Shown: piece after piece, positions 7,260-15,185 of the stretch | Numbering within the stretch: position 1 is the first letter of the stretch | Layout of the letters: every line of letters starts with the position of its first letter | DNA from: Nostoc sp. RI_552 | Lineage (GTDB): Bacteria; Cyanobacteriota; Cyanobacteriia; Cyanobacteriales; Nostocaceae | Length of the DNA stretch: 35,303 nucleotides | Reading direction: 5' to 3' | Assembly: GCA_016124525.1 (NCBI GenBank) | Contig: WGNO01000070.1 | Location: 1-35,303, forward strand | Translations under genes and position numbers: made by a program | The notes under the pieces: generated by a model | Seen by the model: only the letters and a program-made list of their open reading frames with translations | Databases searched by the model: none | Told to the model about the DNA's origin: nothing

Positions 7260-8222
7260 ATGCAAGCCAAACTTATCTTCACTTCCTTAACCTTAATCTC
7301 GCCTTTCTTTTTTTGGGGAACGGCAATGGTAGCTATGAAGGGAATCATACCCCACACAGCACCTCTATTTCTAGCGGGCACGCGATCGCTTCCAGCGGGT
7401 ATATTAATTTTAATTACAGCAGCAATTATGGGCAAACCCCAACCGACGGGTTGGTTGGCATGGTGGTGGATTATTTGTTTTGCTTTAATGGACGTTACAC
7501 TATTTCAAAGCTTTTTGGCAGAAGGGCTAGAAAAAACCACAGCTGGACTAGGCTCCGTGATGATTGACTCCCAACCGTTAATTGTAGCTTTATTGTGCCT
7601 GTGGCTTTTTCAAGAACACATAGGTTTATGGGGATGGTTAGGTTTACTTCTAGGAGTTTTGGGTATCACTTTAATTAGCTTGCCAGATGAGTGGTTTTTT
7701 CAGATTTTTCATGATAGTGTGCTAACCATTGGCAATTGGCAAGACTTATTTGCAAGTGGTGAATGGTTGATGCTCTTAGCTGCTTTTTCTATGGCAATAG
7801 GAACAGTAATGATCCGATTTGTCTCTAAATATGCAGACCCTGTAACCGCTACAGCATGGCACATGATTTTAGGAGGATTGCCATTGTGGGGGGCTTCTTA
7901 CGTGACAGAATCTCAGCAGTGGGAAAATCTTCTTGGGTGGGAATGGATAGCTTTAGGTTATGCTACGGTTTTTGGGAGCGCCATCGCCTACGGATTATTT
8001 TTTTATTTTGCTTCCAAAGGGAACTTAACAAATCTTAGTTCCCTCACCTTCCTTACCCCCGTCTTTGCCTTATTATTTGGCAACATCTTCCTTTCTGAAA
8101 ACCTCAGTTTTTTACAGTGGGTAGGAGTAGGACTAATTTTACCTAGCATTTATCTTATTAACCAGCGTCATAACATAGCACGAAATCATGAAGTAACTGT
8201 GGAACAACCATCAATCTTATGA
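7260..8222 (+). CDS. DMT-superfamily transporter with two EamA domains
   Basis: A 320-residue inner-membrane carrier with about ten hydrophobic segments in two EamA repeats. The first runs from about residue 8 (FFFWGTAMVAMKG) to 142 and the second from about 168 (LMLLAAFSMAIGTVMIRF) to 303 (ending GVGLILPSIYLI). Such proteins usually export amino acids or small metabolites; the substrate is not visible. The loop between the halves (DEWFFQIFHDSVLT) is hydrophilic. It lies 109 bases downstream of ppx on the same strand, so co-transcription is possible. A HIP1 octamer lies inside the gene near 7383. The length is normal and I see no damage. Confidence 0.85.
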   Translation: MQAKLIFTSLTLISPFFFWGTAMVAMKGIIPHTAPLFLAGTRSLPAGILILITAAIMGKPQPTGWLAWWWIICFALMDVTLFQSFLAEGLEKTTAGLGSVMIDSQPLIVALLCLWLFQEHIGLWGWLGLLLGVLGITLISLPDEWFFQIFHDSVLTIGNWQDLFASGEWLMLLAAFSMAIGTVMIRFVSKYADPVTATAWHMILGGLPLWGASYVTESQQWENLLGWEWIALGYATVFGSAIAYGLFFYFASKGNLTNLSSLTFLTPVFALLFGNIFLSENLSFLQWVGVGLILPSIYLINQRHNIARNHEVTVEQPSIL

Positions 8223-8253
8223 GCTTCTATAAATAAATAACTCTAATGTCTTT

Positions 8254-8273
8254 TTTATTACTTTAGTAATAAA
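8254..8273. repeat. Perfect 9-bp AT-rich hairpin after the transporter gene
   Basis: TTTATTACT (8254-8262), TT, AGTAATAAA (8265-8273). It lies 31 bases beyond the transporter stop. The run of T precedes the stem instead of following it, so it is at best an atypical terminator. Confidence 0.4.
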
Positions 8274-8331
8274 CATTTATTCATTCCAGGGTTATGTTAG
8301 AACCTAACCTTAATGTTTTATCTAAAAAAAC

Positions 8332-9393
8332 ATGAAAAACCCTGCCGCTTTTTCAAATTTGACAAAAATCAGACCGGTTACCTGTTTTATTAGCCTCTTG
8401 CTTTTACCTTATCACCCAAATAAACTACCACCCAACCTAAATTCTATACAAGCAGCGCTTCCCACAACACGCACTGAAATTCTGAAGCTTCGCCCTCAAG
8501 TACGGTCAGAGTTCTTCCAAACTCAACCACAAAACTTGAAATACTATCATACTGATATGGATAGATTATATGGAGACTACACCCAAACTGCTGTAAAAGT
8601 TTCAAAAAATCCAAACTTTACAAAAAATAGTGGTATTACTAGCTTCAAAACCCAAACAACTTGGGTAAATAAAAATTTATCTTCTTCTTCCCAGTCTAAC
8701 CAACAAGACAAGGTTACTCAAATTAGTCAATTTCCTTGGGGGTTATTATTAGGTCTAGGAGTTGGAGGCTTTGGTGGATTTTTGTTCAATTTAAATCTAT
8801 TTACTCTCAAATTCCAGAAAAAACCTACAACCACGAAACTTAAAACCTCTAGTCACCAAAACGTAGTAATGCAAACCCTACCAGAATTGGAAAATTTATC
8901 CAACTCTAAGCAAAGCAATTTCATCAACCCAGAAAAAACCTTAGCTCTGAGCAAAATTGATATTGTTAACGAACTTATTTGTGATTTACACAGTAGAGAC
9001 TACCGCAAACAAAGCAAAGCCATTTGGAGCCTAGGACAGCAAAGCGACCTACAAGCAATTAAGCCGCTATTAGATTTAATGATTCAAGCAGACTCTCAGC
9101 AACGCAGTTTAATCCTAGCAGCCTTATCGGAAATTAGCGATCGCGCCCTCACACCCATAACCCGCGCCCTAGTCATTTCATTGCAAGACCAAAGTCCACA
9201 AGTAAGACAAAACGCCATTCGTGATCTCACACGCATTTATGACATAATAACTCAAACAACCCAGATAATAACCAAGTCCTTGGAAGACAGCGACCTTGAA
9301 GTGCAAAAAACAGCCAAATATGCCCTAAACCAAATAAACAGAATACAAGCAATACCCCATCAGCAGATTTTACCAAAAGAAAATCAATTATAA
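8332..9393 (+). CDS. Membrane-anchored HEAT-repeat protein, 353 aa
   Basis: A likely scaffold or binding protein with no recognisable enzyme motif. Residues 17-26 are weakly hydrophobic (CFISLLLLPY) and could be an N-terminal anchor or poor signal. Residues 30-130 are a low-complexity, Asn/Ser/Thr/Gln-rich segment. One clear membrane span lies at 135-157 (FPWGLLLGLGVGGFGG). Residues 210-340 form three to four HEAT-like helical pairs, with patterns such as SKAIWSLGQQSDLQAIKPLL and DSDLEVQKTAKYALNQI. The topology is probably linker outside, HEAT repeats in the cytoplasm. HEAT repeats in cyanobacteria are often linked to phycobilin lyases, but no lyase features are visible here. Its stop overlaps the end of the opposite-strand gene by 6 bases. 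Confidence 0.7.
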   Translation: MKNPAAFSNLTKIRPVTCFISLLLLPYHPNKLPPNLNSIQAALPTTRTEILKLRPQVRSEFFQTQPQNLKYYHTDMDRLYGDYTQTAVKVSKNPNFTKNSGITSFKTQTTWVNKNLSSSSQSNQQDKVTQISQFPWGLLLGLGVGGFGGFLFNLNLFTLKFQKKPTTTKLKTSSHQNVVMQTLPELENLSNSKQSNFINPEKTLALSKIDIVNELICDLHSRDYRKQSKAIWSLGQQSDLQAIKPLLDLMIQADSQQRSLILAALSEISDRALTPITRALVISLQDQSPQVRQNAIRDLTRIYDIITQTTQIITKSLEDSDLEVQKTAKYALNQINRIQAIPHQQILPKENQL

Positions 9394-9843
9394 ATGCTTT
9401 AACCTAACTTGAATAACCGTATTTACTCCCGCCAGTAAAAAAGCAGCATCCTTAAACTTAGGAGCACTAGTACGAACTTCCGGGTTCCCAGAAAATCCAA
9501 AACCTTCTATAGGCATACCAAACTGGTTACGATTCAGACTTTCGTCATTATTCTGGTCATGCATAACAGCAACGGCGTAGCTCCCAGCCTCCAAATTGTC
9601 AAAAATCACTCTCAATGATTTCTCAGCAACCTTACACTGCCTTTTAAATACCCGATTTCTGTTATTGGGAAAACCTTGACTACTAGAGAATACACTAACA
9701 CAAACTTGTCCCTGCGTATTTCTCAGCCCATCAACCTCAACCGTTAGCCGACCTCGGAAACTTGCAGCAGCAACAGACACCTGAGCACAGGTTCCCATAT
9801 TTGCCAAGACTAGCCACAACAAACCTTTCTGCCAAAACTTCAT
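9388..9843 (-). CDS. Secreted DUF2141 protein, 151 aa
   Basis: A small exported protein of the DUF2141 family, whose function is not known. The ATG at 9843 is chosen because it gives a clean signal peptide (MKFWQKGLLWLVLANMGTCA, cleavage near VAAAS); the upstream extension to 9957 has no signal and overlaps the divergent gene. The mature part has the family hallmarks: an opening strand RGRLTVEVDGLRN, the segment QVCVSVFSS, the LEAGSYAVAVMHDQNND turn with DxNND, and NQFGMPIEGFGFS. Two cysteines (VCV and QCK) may form a disulfide. It is convergent with the HEAT gene and divergent from the LD-carboxypeptidase gene, whose start is 103 bases away. Confidence 0.8.
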   Translation of the reverse strand: MKFWQKGLLWLVLANMGTCAQVSVAAASFRGRLTVEVDGLRNTQGQVCVSVFSSSQGFPNNRNRVFKRQCKVAEKSLRVIFDNLEAGSYAVAVMHDQNNDESLNRNQFGMPIEGFGFSGNPEVRTSAPKFKDAAFLLAGVNTVIQVRLKHL

Positions 9844-9946
9844 TAAACACCCTTCACTCAAAAAGCAAAATACTCTATCATTAGCAATGCCCCGTATTGT
9901 AATAAGCCCATATTTGCAGCACCCTAGCCCCCCAAATACAATATTT

Positions 9947-10852
9947 ATGCCATCCAAGATACTACCACCATTCTTGCAACCCGGTGACCTATTAAAAGTA
10001 ATCGCCCCCAGTGGTGCATTACAAGAACCGGAAGCTCTAGCTCTAGGTTTAGAAATTTGGCGATCGCGTGGTTATAAAATAGAGATTATTCCAGAATTAA
10101 CCACCAACTGGGGATACTTAGCAGAAAAAGACCTTATACGTCGCCAACAACTAGCCACAGCTTGGCAAGACCCAAACTGTCGTGGTATCCTCTGCACCAG
10201 GGGAGGATTTGGTAGCACCCGCATCTTAGAAAATTGGAATTGGAATCTGAAATCAACGTTACCAAAATGGCTCATTGGGTTTTCTGACATTACAGCCTTA
10301 TTGTGGAGTCTTTATAACACCGGCATAGCCAGTATTCATGCTCCCGTACTGACCACCTTAGCCACAGAAAATGATTGGTCTATTCAGCGACTGTTCGACT
10401 TGGTGGAAGGTCGCTCTATTCCTCCCCTTAAAGGAATTGGTTGGGGGGGTGGGGTTGCAACGGGAATATTACTACCGGGTAACCTTACTGTGTCAACTCA
10501 TCTTTTGGGGACTTCCATAATTCCACCCTTAGACAATGTTATCCTAGCATGGGAGGATGTAACAGAAGCGCCATACCGCATTGACAGAATGCTAACTCAG
10601 TGGCGATTGAGTGGAGCCATGTCAAAAATTCGTGGAATTGCTTTAGGAAACTTTACTAATTGCCAAGCTCCGCCAAAAGTTCCTAGCTTCTCTGTTGAAG
10701 AAGTCCTCCACGACCGCCTAAGTGATTTAGGAATTCCCATAGTTTCCAACCTACCCTTTGGTCATAGCAACCATAACGCAGCTTTACCTGTAGGAGTATT
10801 AGCAACTTTAAACGGGAACCAAGGTATCTTGAAAATTGCTGATTTAACCTAA
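9947..10852 (+). CDS. ldcA: Muramoyltetrapeptide LD-carboxypeptidase, S66 family
   Basis: Cleaves the terminal D-Ala from murein tetrapeptides during peptidoglycan recycling; related to the MccF self-immunity peptidases. The ATG at 9947 gives the family-like start MPSKILPPFLQPGDLLKVIA; an in-frame ATG at 9887 would add 20 atypical residues. In this numbering the nucleophile is Ser113 in GFSDIT, with the partners Glu203 in AWEDV and His273 in FGHSNHN. The conserved GGFGSTRIL segment is near residue 86. At 301 residues the length is normal. LdcA versus MccF-like specificity cannot be separated by sequence alone, but no microcin genes are nearby, so cell-wall recycling is the simpler reading. 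The stop overlaps the convergent Hsp70-like gene by 9 bases. Confidence 0.88.
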   Translation: MPSKILPPFLQPGDLLKVIAPSGALQEPEALALGLEIWRSRGYKIEIIPELTTNWGYLAEKDLIRRQQLATAWQDPNCRGILCTRGGFGSTRILENWNWNLKSTLPKWLIGFSDITALLWSLYNTGIASIHAPVLTTLATENDWSIQRLFDLVEGRSIPPLKGIGWGGGVATGILLPGNLTVSTHLLGTSIIPPLDNVILAWEDVTEAPYRIDRMLTQWRLSGAMSKIRGIALGNFTNCQAPPKVPSFSVEEVLHDRLSDLGIPIVSNLPFGHSNHNAALPVGVLATLNGNQGILKIADLT

Positions 10853-12463
10853 TTGAGCAACTAGTTGATTTTCCAAAAGAATCTCATTAGTTAGCAAATC
10901 TTCGACAGAGATTCGTAAAAAACGTTCTTTATCCACGTGAAATGAAACCCTAACGCGATCGCTACCGGGATATCCCAAAGGGTTCAATCGAGCAATGATT
11001 CTCCCACCCAAATTATCATTTAGAGGCTTAACCCTAGTCACACCAGAATGCACAGAGCGAGTAACCAAGTTATTCTCATCAAAGTAAACCTCAGTGCTAG
11101 CGGAAGTACTCAACTCACCAACAATCAGCTCAATACTGGGTTGATTCTGCGAAGATGCCCCCAGAAGTAACTCTACACTATCACTCATGGGATAAACCTG
11201 TCCAGCCTTAATAATTGAATGCCAACCGTGTCGGCCATTGCGATAATCCCAATAGCGGATACCATAGCTATGATAGAGAAAATCATTAACCTCCATCCCT
11301 TGGGCTAATTGTAACGCACCTTGAGCGATAGCTTCAAAAGGATTTGTACAGTGAATTTTTTCCGGCTCAAAATACCCCTTAATCCATCTCTGCACTCCAG
11401 GTAATTGCGCCGTCCCCCCTACTAATAAAACGGCATTAATGTCAGCAACATCCACGCCCCGTCTTCGCCCTTGCTGTAGCAGACTCGTCATACATTCATC
11501 CAGACAAGCAAAAAAACCCCGCTCATTGAGAATATTGTCAAATGTTTCACAGTTAAGTTCTAATTGATAAGTTCTAAAATTTTCATCATCAAAATAAACT
11601 TCAGCACCTTGGTTTTGGGTTGATAGCTGAATTTTAATTCGTTCTGCTAACCTCGTAATTAAAGGAGTTACTGCTATGTCTTGGGTTTTAGCAAAATAAT
11701 CAGCCAACCAAGCATCAATATCAGAACCTCCCAGATTTTGCCCCGCCTTAGCCAGAACACAAGCTGTTTTAGGTTTTTGTCTAGCTTCTTCAGCCAAAGA
11801 TTTATTACCCCACTTCAGGGTAAAACCTAGAGGCTTTTTAGCTTGCACATTTTGATGTAGGCGAACTAAAGATAAATCCAGAGTACCACCCCCAAAATCA
11901 ACAACTAAGAGAATTTCCTTATCAGCCAACCCATAAGCCAAAGCAGCAGCCGTGGGTTCATCTAGGATTTGTATTTTGTCTACTGGTAGAATTTGGCAAA
12001 TTTTGCTCAACCAGAGGCGATAGGCTTCAAAGCTGTCCACAGGAACCGTTAATATTAGACAATCTAAATTTTTTTGTCTTAGTGCTAGTTGGGTAATTAT
12101 TTTATTGAGGAATACCTCTCCCACCCGCTCAAAAGTAAAAACCTCTCCATCTATTTCCGGTAAAAACCCTTGAATTTCGGCACCAATTCCTCGTTTAAAG
12201 TTGCGGAAGAATCTCTTTTCATCTTCTAAGTCAAGTCCTCTATCCCGCACCTCTTGTCCTATCAAAAATAAACCTTGTGTCGCTTCTTCTATATACACCA
12301 AGCTAGGAACAAGAGGAGGATTAGGCTGCGTTTGGGTTGATAAGCCAGGTATGGTTAAAGTTTCAGTCTGCTGAGTGCTAGGGTTCCAACAAGCAATAAC
12401 AGTGTTGCTAGTACCAAAGTCAATAGCCATTGCTTTTGGCACTAAATTTTGCGCGATCGCCAT
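10844..12463 (-). CDS. Short Hsp70-family (DnaK-like) ATPase, 539 aa
   Basis: An Hsp70-like protein with a complete actin-fold ATPase and a shortened substrate region. Visible motifs are phosphate-1 AIDFGTSNTVIA (13-24), the connect segment LDEPTAAALAYG (167-178), phosphate-2 VVDFGGGTLDLSLV (187-200), NLGGSDIDAWLADYF and the adenosine loop LLVGGTAQLPG. After about residue 400 there is a beta-rich region resembling the substrate-binding beta-sandwich (SVELLLGASS, ISVEDLL), but the alpha-helical lid and the C-terminal EEVD-like tail of DnaK (about 630 residues) are missing. It is therefore a specialised Hsp70 relative, not the main DnaK. No co-chaperone is adjacent. The ATG at 12463 lies within a HIP1-rich stretch; an internal ATG at residue 12 would also keep the fold. 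Confidence 0.85.
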   Translation of the reverse strand: MAIAQNLVPKAMAIDFGTSNTVIACWNPSTQQTETLTIPGLSTQTQPNPPLVPSLVYIEEATQGLFLIGQEVRDRGLDLEDEKRFFRNFKRGIGAEIQGFLPEIDGEVFTFERVGEVFLNKIITQLALRQKNLDCLILTVPVDSFEAYRLWLSKICQILPVDKIQILDEPTAAALAYGLADKEILLVVDFGGGTLDLSLVRLHQNVQAKKPLGFTLKWGNKSLAEEARQKPKTACVLAKAGQNLGGSDIDAWLADYFAKTQDIAVTPLITRLAERIKIQLSTQNQGAEVYFDDENFRTYQLELNCETFDNILNERGFFACLDECMTSLLQQGRRRGVDVADINAVLLVGGTAQLPGVQRWIKGYFEPEKIHCTNPFEAIAQGALQLAQGMEVNDFLYHSYGIRYWDYRNGRHGWHSIIKAGQVYPMSDSVELLLGASSQNQPSIELIVGELSTSASTEVYFDENNLVTRSVHSGVTRVKPLNDNLGGRIIARLNPLGYPGSDRVRVSFHVDKERFLRISVEDLLTNEILLENQLVAQLG

Positions 12464-12510
12464 ATATTTTTGTATTTTTTAGTAAAAAGGTAAAGAAGTT
12501 TTTGATAAGA

Positions 12511-13458
12511 CTATTCTCTCATAAGCCACCAAGAGCGCAAATGAGCGATCGCTTCTTCTTTGCATTTAGCCTCTACTTCTATCCAAGGAGCTTGATAGTA
12601 AACTTGGGGCATAGCAGTGATTAAATCACTGTGCTTTCTGTGGTTAAACCCTGTTTCACCATTAGAAATATGAACCAATTGCCAACCTTGATTAGCCCAA
12701 GTTTGTTGTGCAGCGTAAAACATAGATGCTACGCTGGGGTGATTGTAGCTATCTAGATTTTCATAGCAAACTTGGTGATGAGCATCAAACACCATTGGTA
12801 TACCGGTCTGCTCACACACAGCTAAAATTTCAGGAGAACCGTAGGCATATTCGTCATTTTCTAGAGTTAAACGATTTTTAATTTCTGGTGGTAATTCCGA
12901 GATTACCCTTACTAGTTGTTCAGAGCGTTGAGATTTGCCACCGTGAATATTCATTAACGACCAAGGAGAACGGGGTAACCCCAACAAATCTAGTATGTAG
13001 GCGTGTCGTGCTAAAATTTTGATGCTTGTTTGTACCACTTCAGCAGAATCAGAACTCAGCACCACAAATTGGTCCGGGTGCAATACCATTCTGATTGCTA
13101 ATGCTTCAGACTTTTCACCAATTTTACTTAATTCTCCCCTCATCTCCTCTAATATATTAGCACCTATTCCCTCTTCCATGTCACTCATAGGAAATAAAGC
13201 TGAAGTCATGCGATACAGCCGAATATTGTTTTTGTGACAAAAAGATAGTGCTGTATCTAAACGCTGTAAGTTATCTTGATACAATTCCCTTAAAACACTT
13301 TCACGTTCCTTCAAAGACAGTTTTAAATAGCGGGAGCGTGTTATGCTGCGGAAGCGTACTTCTTTGGATATAGTCACACAAACCAGCCCTAGATATGGTG
13401 GAGAGTTTATTTGTGTTGGTTTTGGATGAAGTTGATTTTGATATTGGGTTGCTGTCAT
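12511..13458 (-). CDS. uvsE: UV damage endonuclease UvsE/UvdE
   Basis: A TIM-barrel endonuclease that nicks DNA 5' of UV photoproducts in the alternative excision repair pathway, useful to a phototroph. The family signature blocks are in order: LGLVCVTI at the start, RLYRMTSALFP, VLHPDQFVVL, MNIHGGK, LENDEYAYG, MVFDAHHQVC, LVHISNGETGFNHRKHSDLI and VEAKCKEEAI. These supply the His, Glu and Asp ligands of the metal cluster and the catalytic Lys. The length of 315 residues is normal for bacterial UvsE. It lies 47 bases upstream of the Hsp70-like gene on the same strand and may share a transcript. The ATG at 13458 starts a variable leader of about 20 residues. Confidence 0.92.
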   Translation of the reverse strand: MTATQYQNQLHPKPTQINSPPYLGLVCVTISKEVRFRSITRSRYLKLSLKERESVLRELYQDNLQRLDTALSFCHKNNIRLYRMTSALFPMSDMEEGIGANILEEMRGELSKIGEKSEALAIRMVLHPDQFVVLSSDSAEVVQTSIKILARHAYILDLLGLPRSPWSLMNIHGGKSQRSEQLVRVISELPPEIKNRLTLENDEYAYGSPEILAVCEQTGIPMVFDAHHQVCYENLDSYNHPSVASMFYAAQQTWANQGWQLVHISNGETGFNHRKHSDLITAMPQVYYQAPWIEVEAKCKEEAIAHLRSWWLMRE

Positions 13459-13529
13459 GAACTGAAATTAAATAATTTTTACTATTTGCCATTCAAAGAA
13501 TCCCGACTCACTTTCGTCTATCCTCACGG

Positions 13530-13802
13530 ATGAGTTCAGATCTGTCACTCATTAACTTTGGCAATTACTTGACGATACTGGTTTCTAGAGAGGCAGGCCA
13601 GGGTGTAGTGAGTCTTATGAAGAATCAAGAACAGCTTTATGTACCACTCAGTATCACCTCTTTTATCGTATTTGACTACGAGGTAAGGTTTCTAGTCAAG
13701 TATCCAGAGGAAATATTTGGCAGTATCTCATCTGGATTACTTGCACCAAGCCTGTCACGGGAATATTCGTTTTGCACGACGCTAGAAACTGTACTGAATT
13801 AA
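13530..13802 (+). CDS. Doubtful small hypothetical ORF, 90 aa
   Basis: A 90-residue open frame that I do not recognise. It has alternating hydrophobic stretches (LTILVSREAG, LYVPLSITSFIVFDYEVRFL) suggestive of beta-strands and no signal peptide. I see no ribosome binding site in front of the ATG at 13530. It lies between uvsE (divergent) and the glycan locus in an AT-rich region with inverted repeats. It could be a small gene, a remnant of a larger one, or chance. Confidence 0.3.
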   Translation: MSSDLSLINFGNYLTILVSREAGQGVVSLMKNQEQLYVPLSITSFIVFDYEVRFLVKYPEEIFGSISSGLLAPSLSREYSFCTTLETVLN

Positions 13803-14208
13803 ACTGGTTTTTAATTTGCGATATTTTCAGACTTATTCAATTTGACTTATGAACTCAGTCATATTTAGTGCTGTAATGCTTGTCTTATCAGCAATTTGAC
13901 AGCAAATTCCCTATTTTTAACTTGCTGTCAAAACATGCTTTTATGTAGCATATTTTACCTATAGCGACTCAAAATAGTCAAATTAATCATTCCTTAGACA
14001 GACGAGCAAAAAAAATCAACAAGTTACATTTTTGAGCTATGTGTACTTTGATTCTGCATTTTGAAAATGTATGTTCAAAGTTCATTACTTGGTTGAAAAT
14101 TATCGACAATTAAAATAGTTGTTTAGGGGATTTGCAAAAGTGAAATCTTACTTTTCAGGGTTTTTAGCTCAATCGCAAGTACAAACGAACATTTCTCGAA
14201 AGCATATT
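13803..14208. other. Intergenic region with a strong inverted repeat
   Basis: About 400 AT-rich bases before the glycosyltransferase start, with the 11-bp inverted repeat at 13895-13932. The open frame of the next gene extends back to a TTG at 14119, but I treat that part as leader. Confidence 0.5.
13895..13932. promoter_or_regulatory. Perfect 11-bp inverted repeat (TTTGACAGCAA)
   Basis: TTTGACAGCAA (13895-13905) and TTGCTGTCAAA (13922-13932) are exact reverse complements around a 16-base spacer. The arms contain TTGACAGC, reminiscent of a -35 box in both directions. It may be a two-half-site operator upstream of the glycan locus, or a hairpin. No poly-T run follows. Confidence 0.45.
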
Positions 14209-14970
14209 ATGAAGGTTGCAGTTATTGTTCACACTCATCATAAATTAAATTCTCTGCTTGTGCTGTTAGAAGATATTTACAAACAGAAATTATATAAGAC
14301 AGAAATTCATATATATATTGTAGGTAATACTTGGGAGTTTCTGAATCAAGCTCATTTACAAAAGTTTGACTTTGCTCATATTCAGGTTTTGCAAACAGGT
14401 AAATATTTAGGTAATTCTGGCTGTTTTTATTATGGTTTACGATTTGTTAGTAAACTCAGATATGATTACATTTGGCTCCTAAATGATGATGTCCGTCTAG
14501 ACCCTTTAGCTCTAAATACACTAATTACAACTTTACAAGAAAATGATGAAGTTGGTTTGGTGAGTTCTCAGGTTTATCAAATACAAGAACCTAAAACTAT
14601 TGAAGAATTTGGTAGATTAATTAATAATTATAAACCAGAATCAAAAATAAAATTTGGCAACCAGAAGAATGTCGTAAGTGAGGGAATACTCAAAAGTAAG
14701 CCTTATATTCAGGTAGATAGTTGCGGAAATAAATCACTACTATTACGCCATAAAATTGTCAATCACGTTGGAGTGTTAAAAGATTATTTTCTTCACTCTG
14801 GTGATATTGATTTGTGCTTGCGAGTTAAAAAAGCTGGTTGGATTATTGCTGTTAATCCGAGTTCAATTATTTGGTATGATTGCCCTGATTGCGAACTTTG
14901 GCATTTGATTAATTATGACTATGAATGCAATTTTTATTATTGGCAAAAGTACAGGCCAGATTTTTTATAG
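14209..14970 (+). CDS. Family 2 glycosyltransferase, possibly galactofuranosyl- or rhamnosyl-transferase-like
   Basis: A GT-A fold transferase of the GT2 family that adds a sugar to a glycan or lipid acceptor. The N-terminal strand MKVAVIVHTHHK is followed by GKYLGNSGCFYYGLRF, the DxD-type metal motif YIWLLNDDVRLDP and an acceptor-side motif LHSGDIDLCLRVKKAGW with the ED/ID-type Asp. The ATG at 14209 is chosen because GT2 proteins begin at this strand; a TTG at 14119 would add 30 atypical residues. The 253-residue product ends about when the fold is complete, shorter than relatives that carry a C-terminal helical tail, so slight truncation is possible. The following UDP-galactopyranose mutase fusion suggests that UDP-galactofuranose is its donor; that is inference from context. 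Confidence 0.72.
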   Translation: MKVAVIVHTHHKLNSLLVLLEDIYKQKLYKTEIHIYIVGNTWEFLNQAHLQKFDFAHIQVLQTGKYLGNSGCFYYGLRFVSKLRYDYIWLLNDDVRLDPLALNTLITTLQENDEVGLVSSQVYQIQEPKTIEEFGRLINNYKPESKIKFGNQKNVVSEGILKSKPYIQVDSCGNKSLLLRHKIVNHVGVLKDYFLHSGDIDLCLRVKKAGWIIAVNPSSIIWYDCPDCELWHLINYDYECNFYYWQKYRPDFL

Positions 14971-15185
14971 AAAAAGGTAGTTGTCAAAACTATCAAACAG
15001 ATGTGGCAGATATATTGCCAAAGTCTCCAATTATAACTGCGAAATTACCTGTTGCAAGCGATTGCCTCCGACACTGCCCTGGGCGCAATCGCCACTGAGG
15101 TATAAATGAGCAAATTTCAACGTAAATCTTGCCTTTAACTTTGTGTAAAGTTACGTTCAAAACATACCAAGTATCTCAAGAAAAT
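14971..15185. other. Spacer with a dispersed palindromic repeat
   Basis: 215 bases between the glycosyltransferase and the mutase fusion. The first 22 codons after the TAG at 14968 remain open in the same frame, but I see no family similarity there. Repeat copy 2 lies at 15058-15092. Confidence 0.45.
15058..15092 (+). repeat. Dispersed palindromic repeat, copy 2
   Basis: GCGATTGC, CTCCGACACTGCCCTGG, GCGCAATCGC. The terminal arms GCGATTGC and GCAATCGC are perfect reverse complements. This is the best-preserved of the three copies (others at 5207 and, inverted, at 24882). Confidence 0.7.

Noticed and set aside
7313..8038. Short plus-strand frames inside the DMT transporter gene
   Set aside because: Out-of-frame shadows of a full-length transporter.
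9844..9957. N-terminal extension of the DUF2141 gene
   Set aside because: It would bury the signal peptide and overlap the ldcA start; the ATG at 9843 is better.
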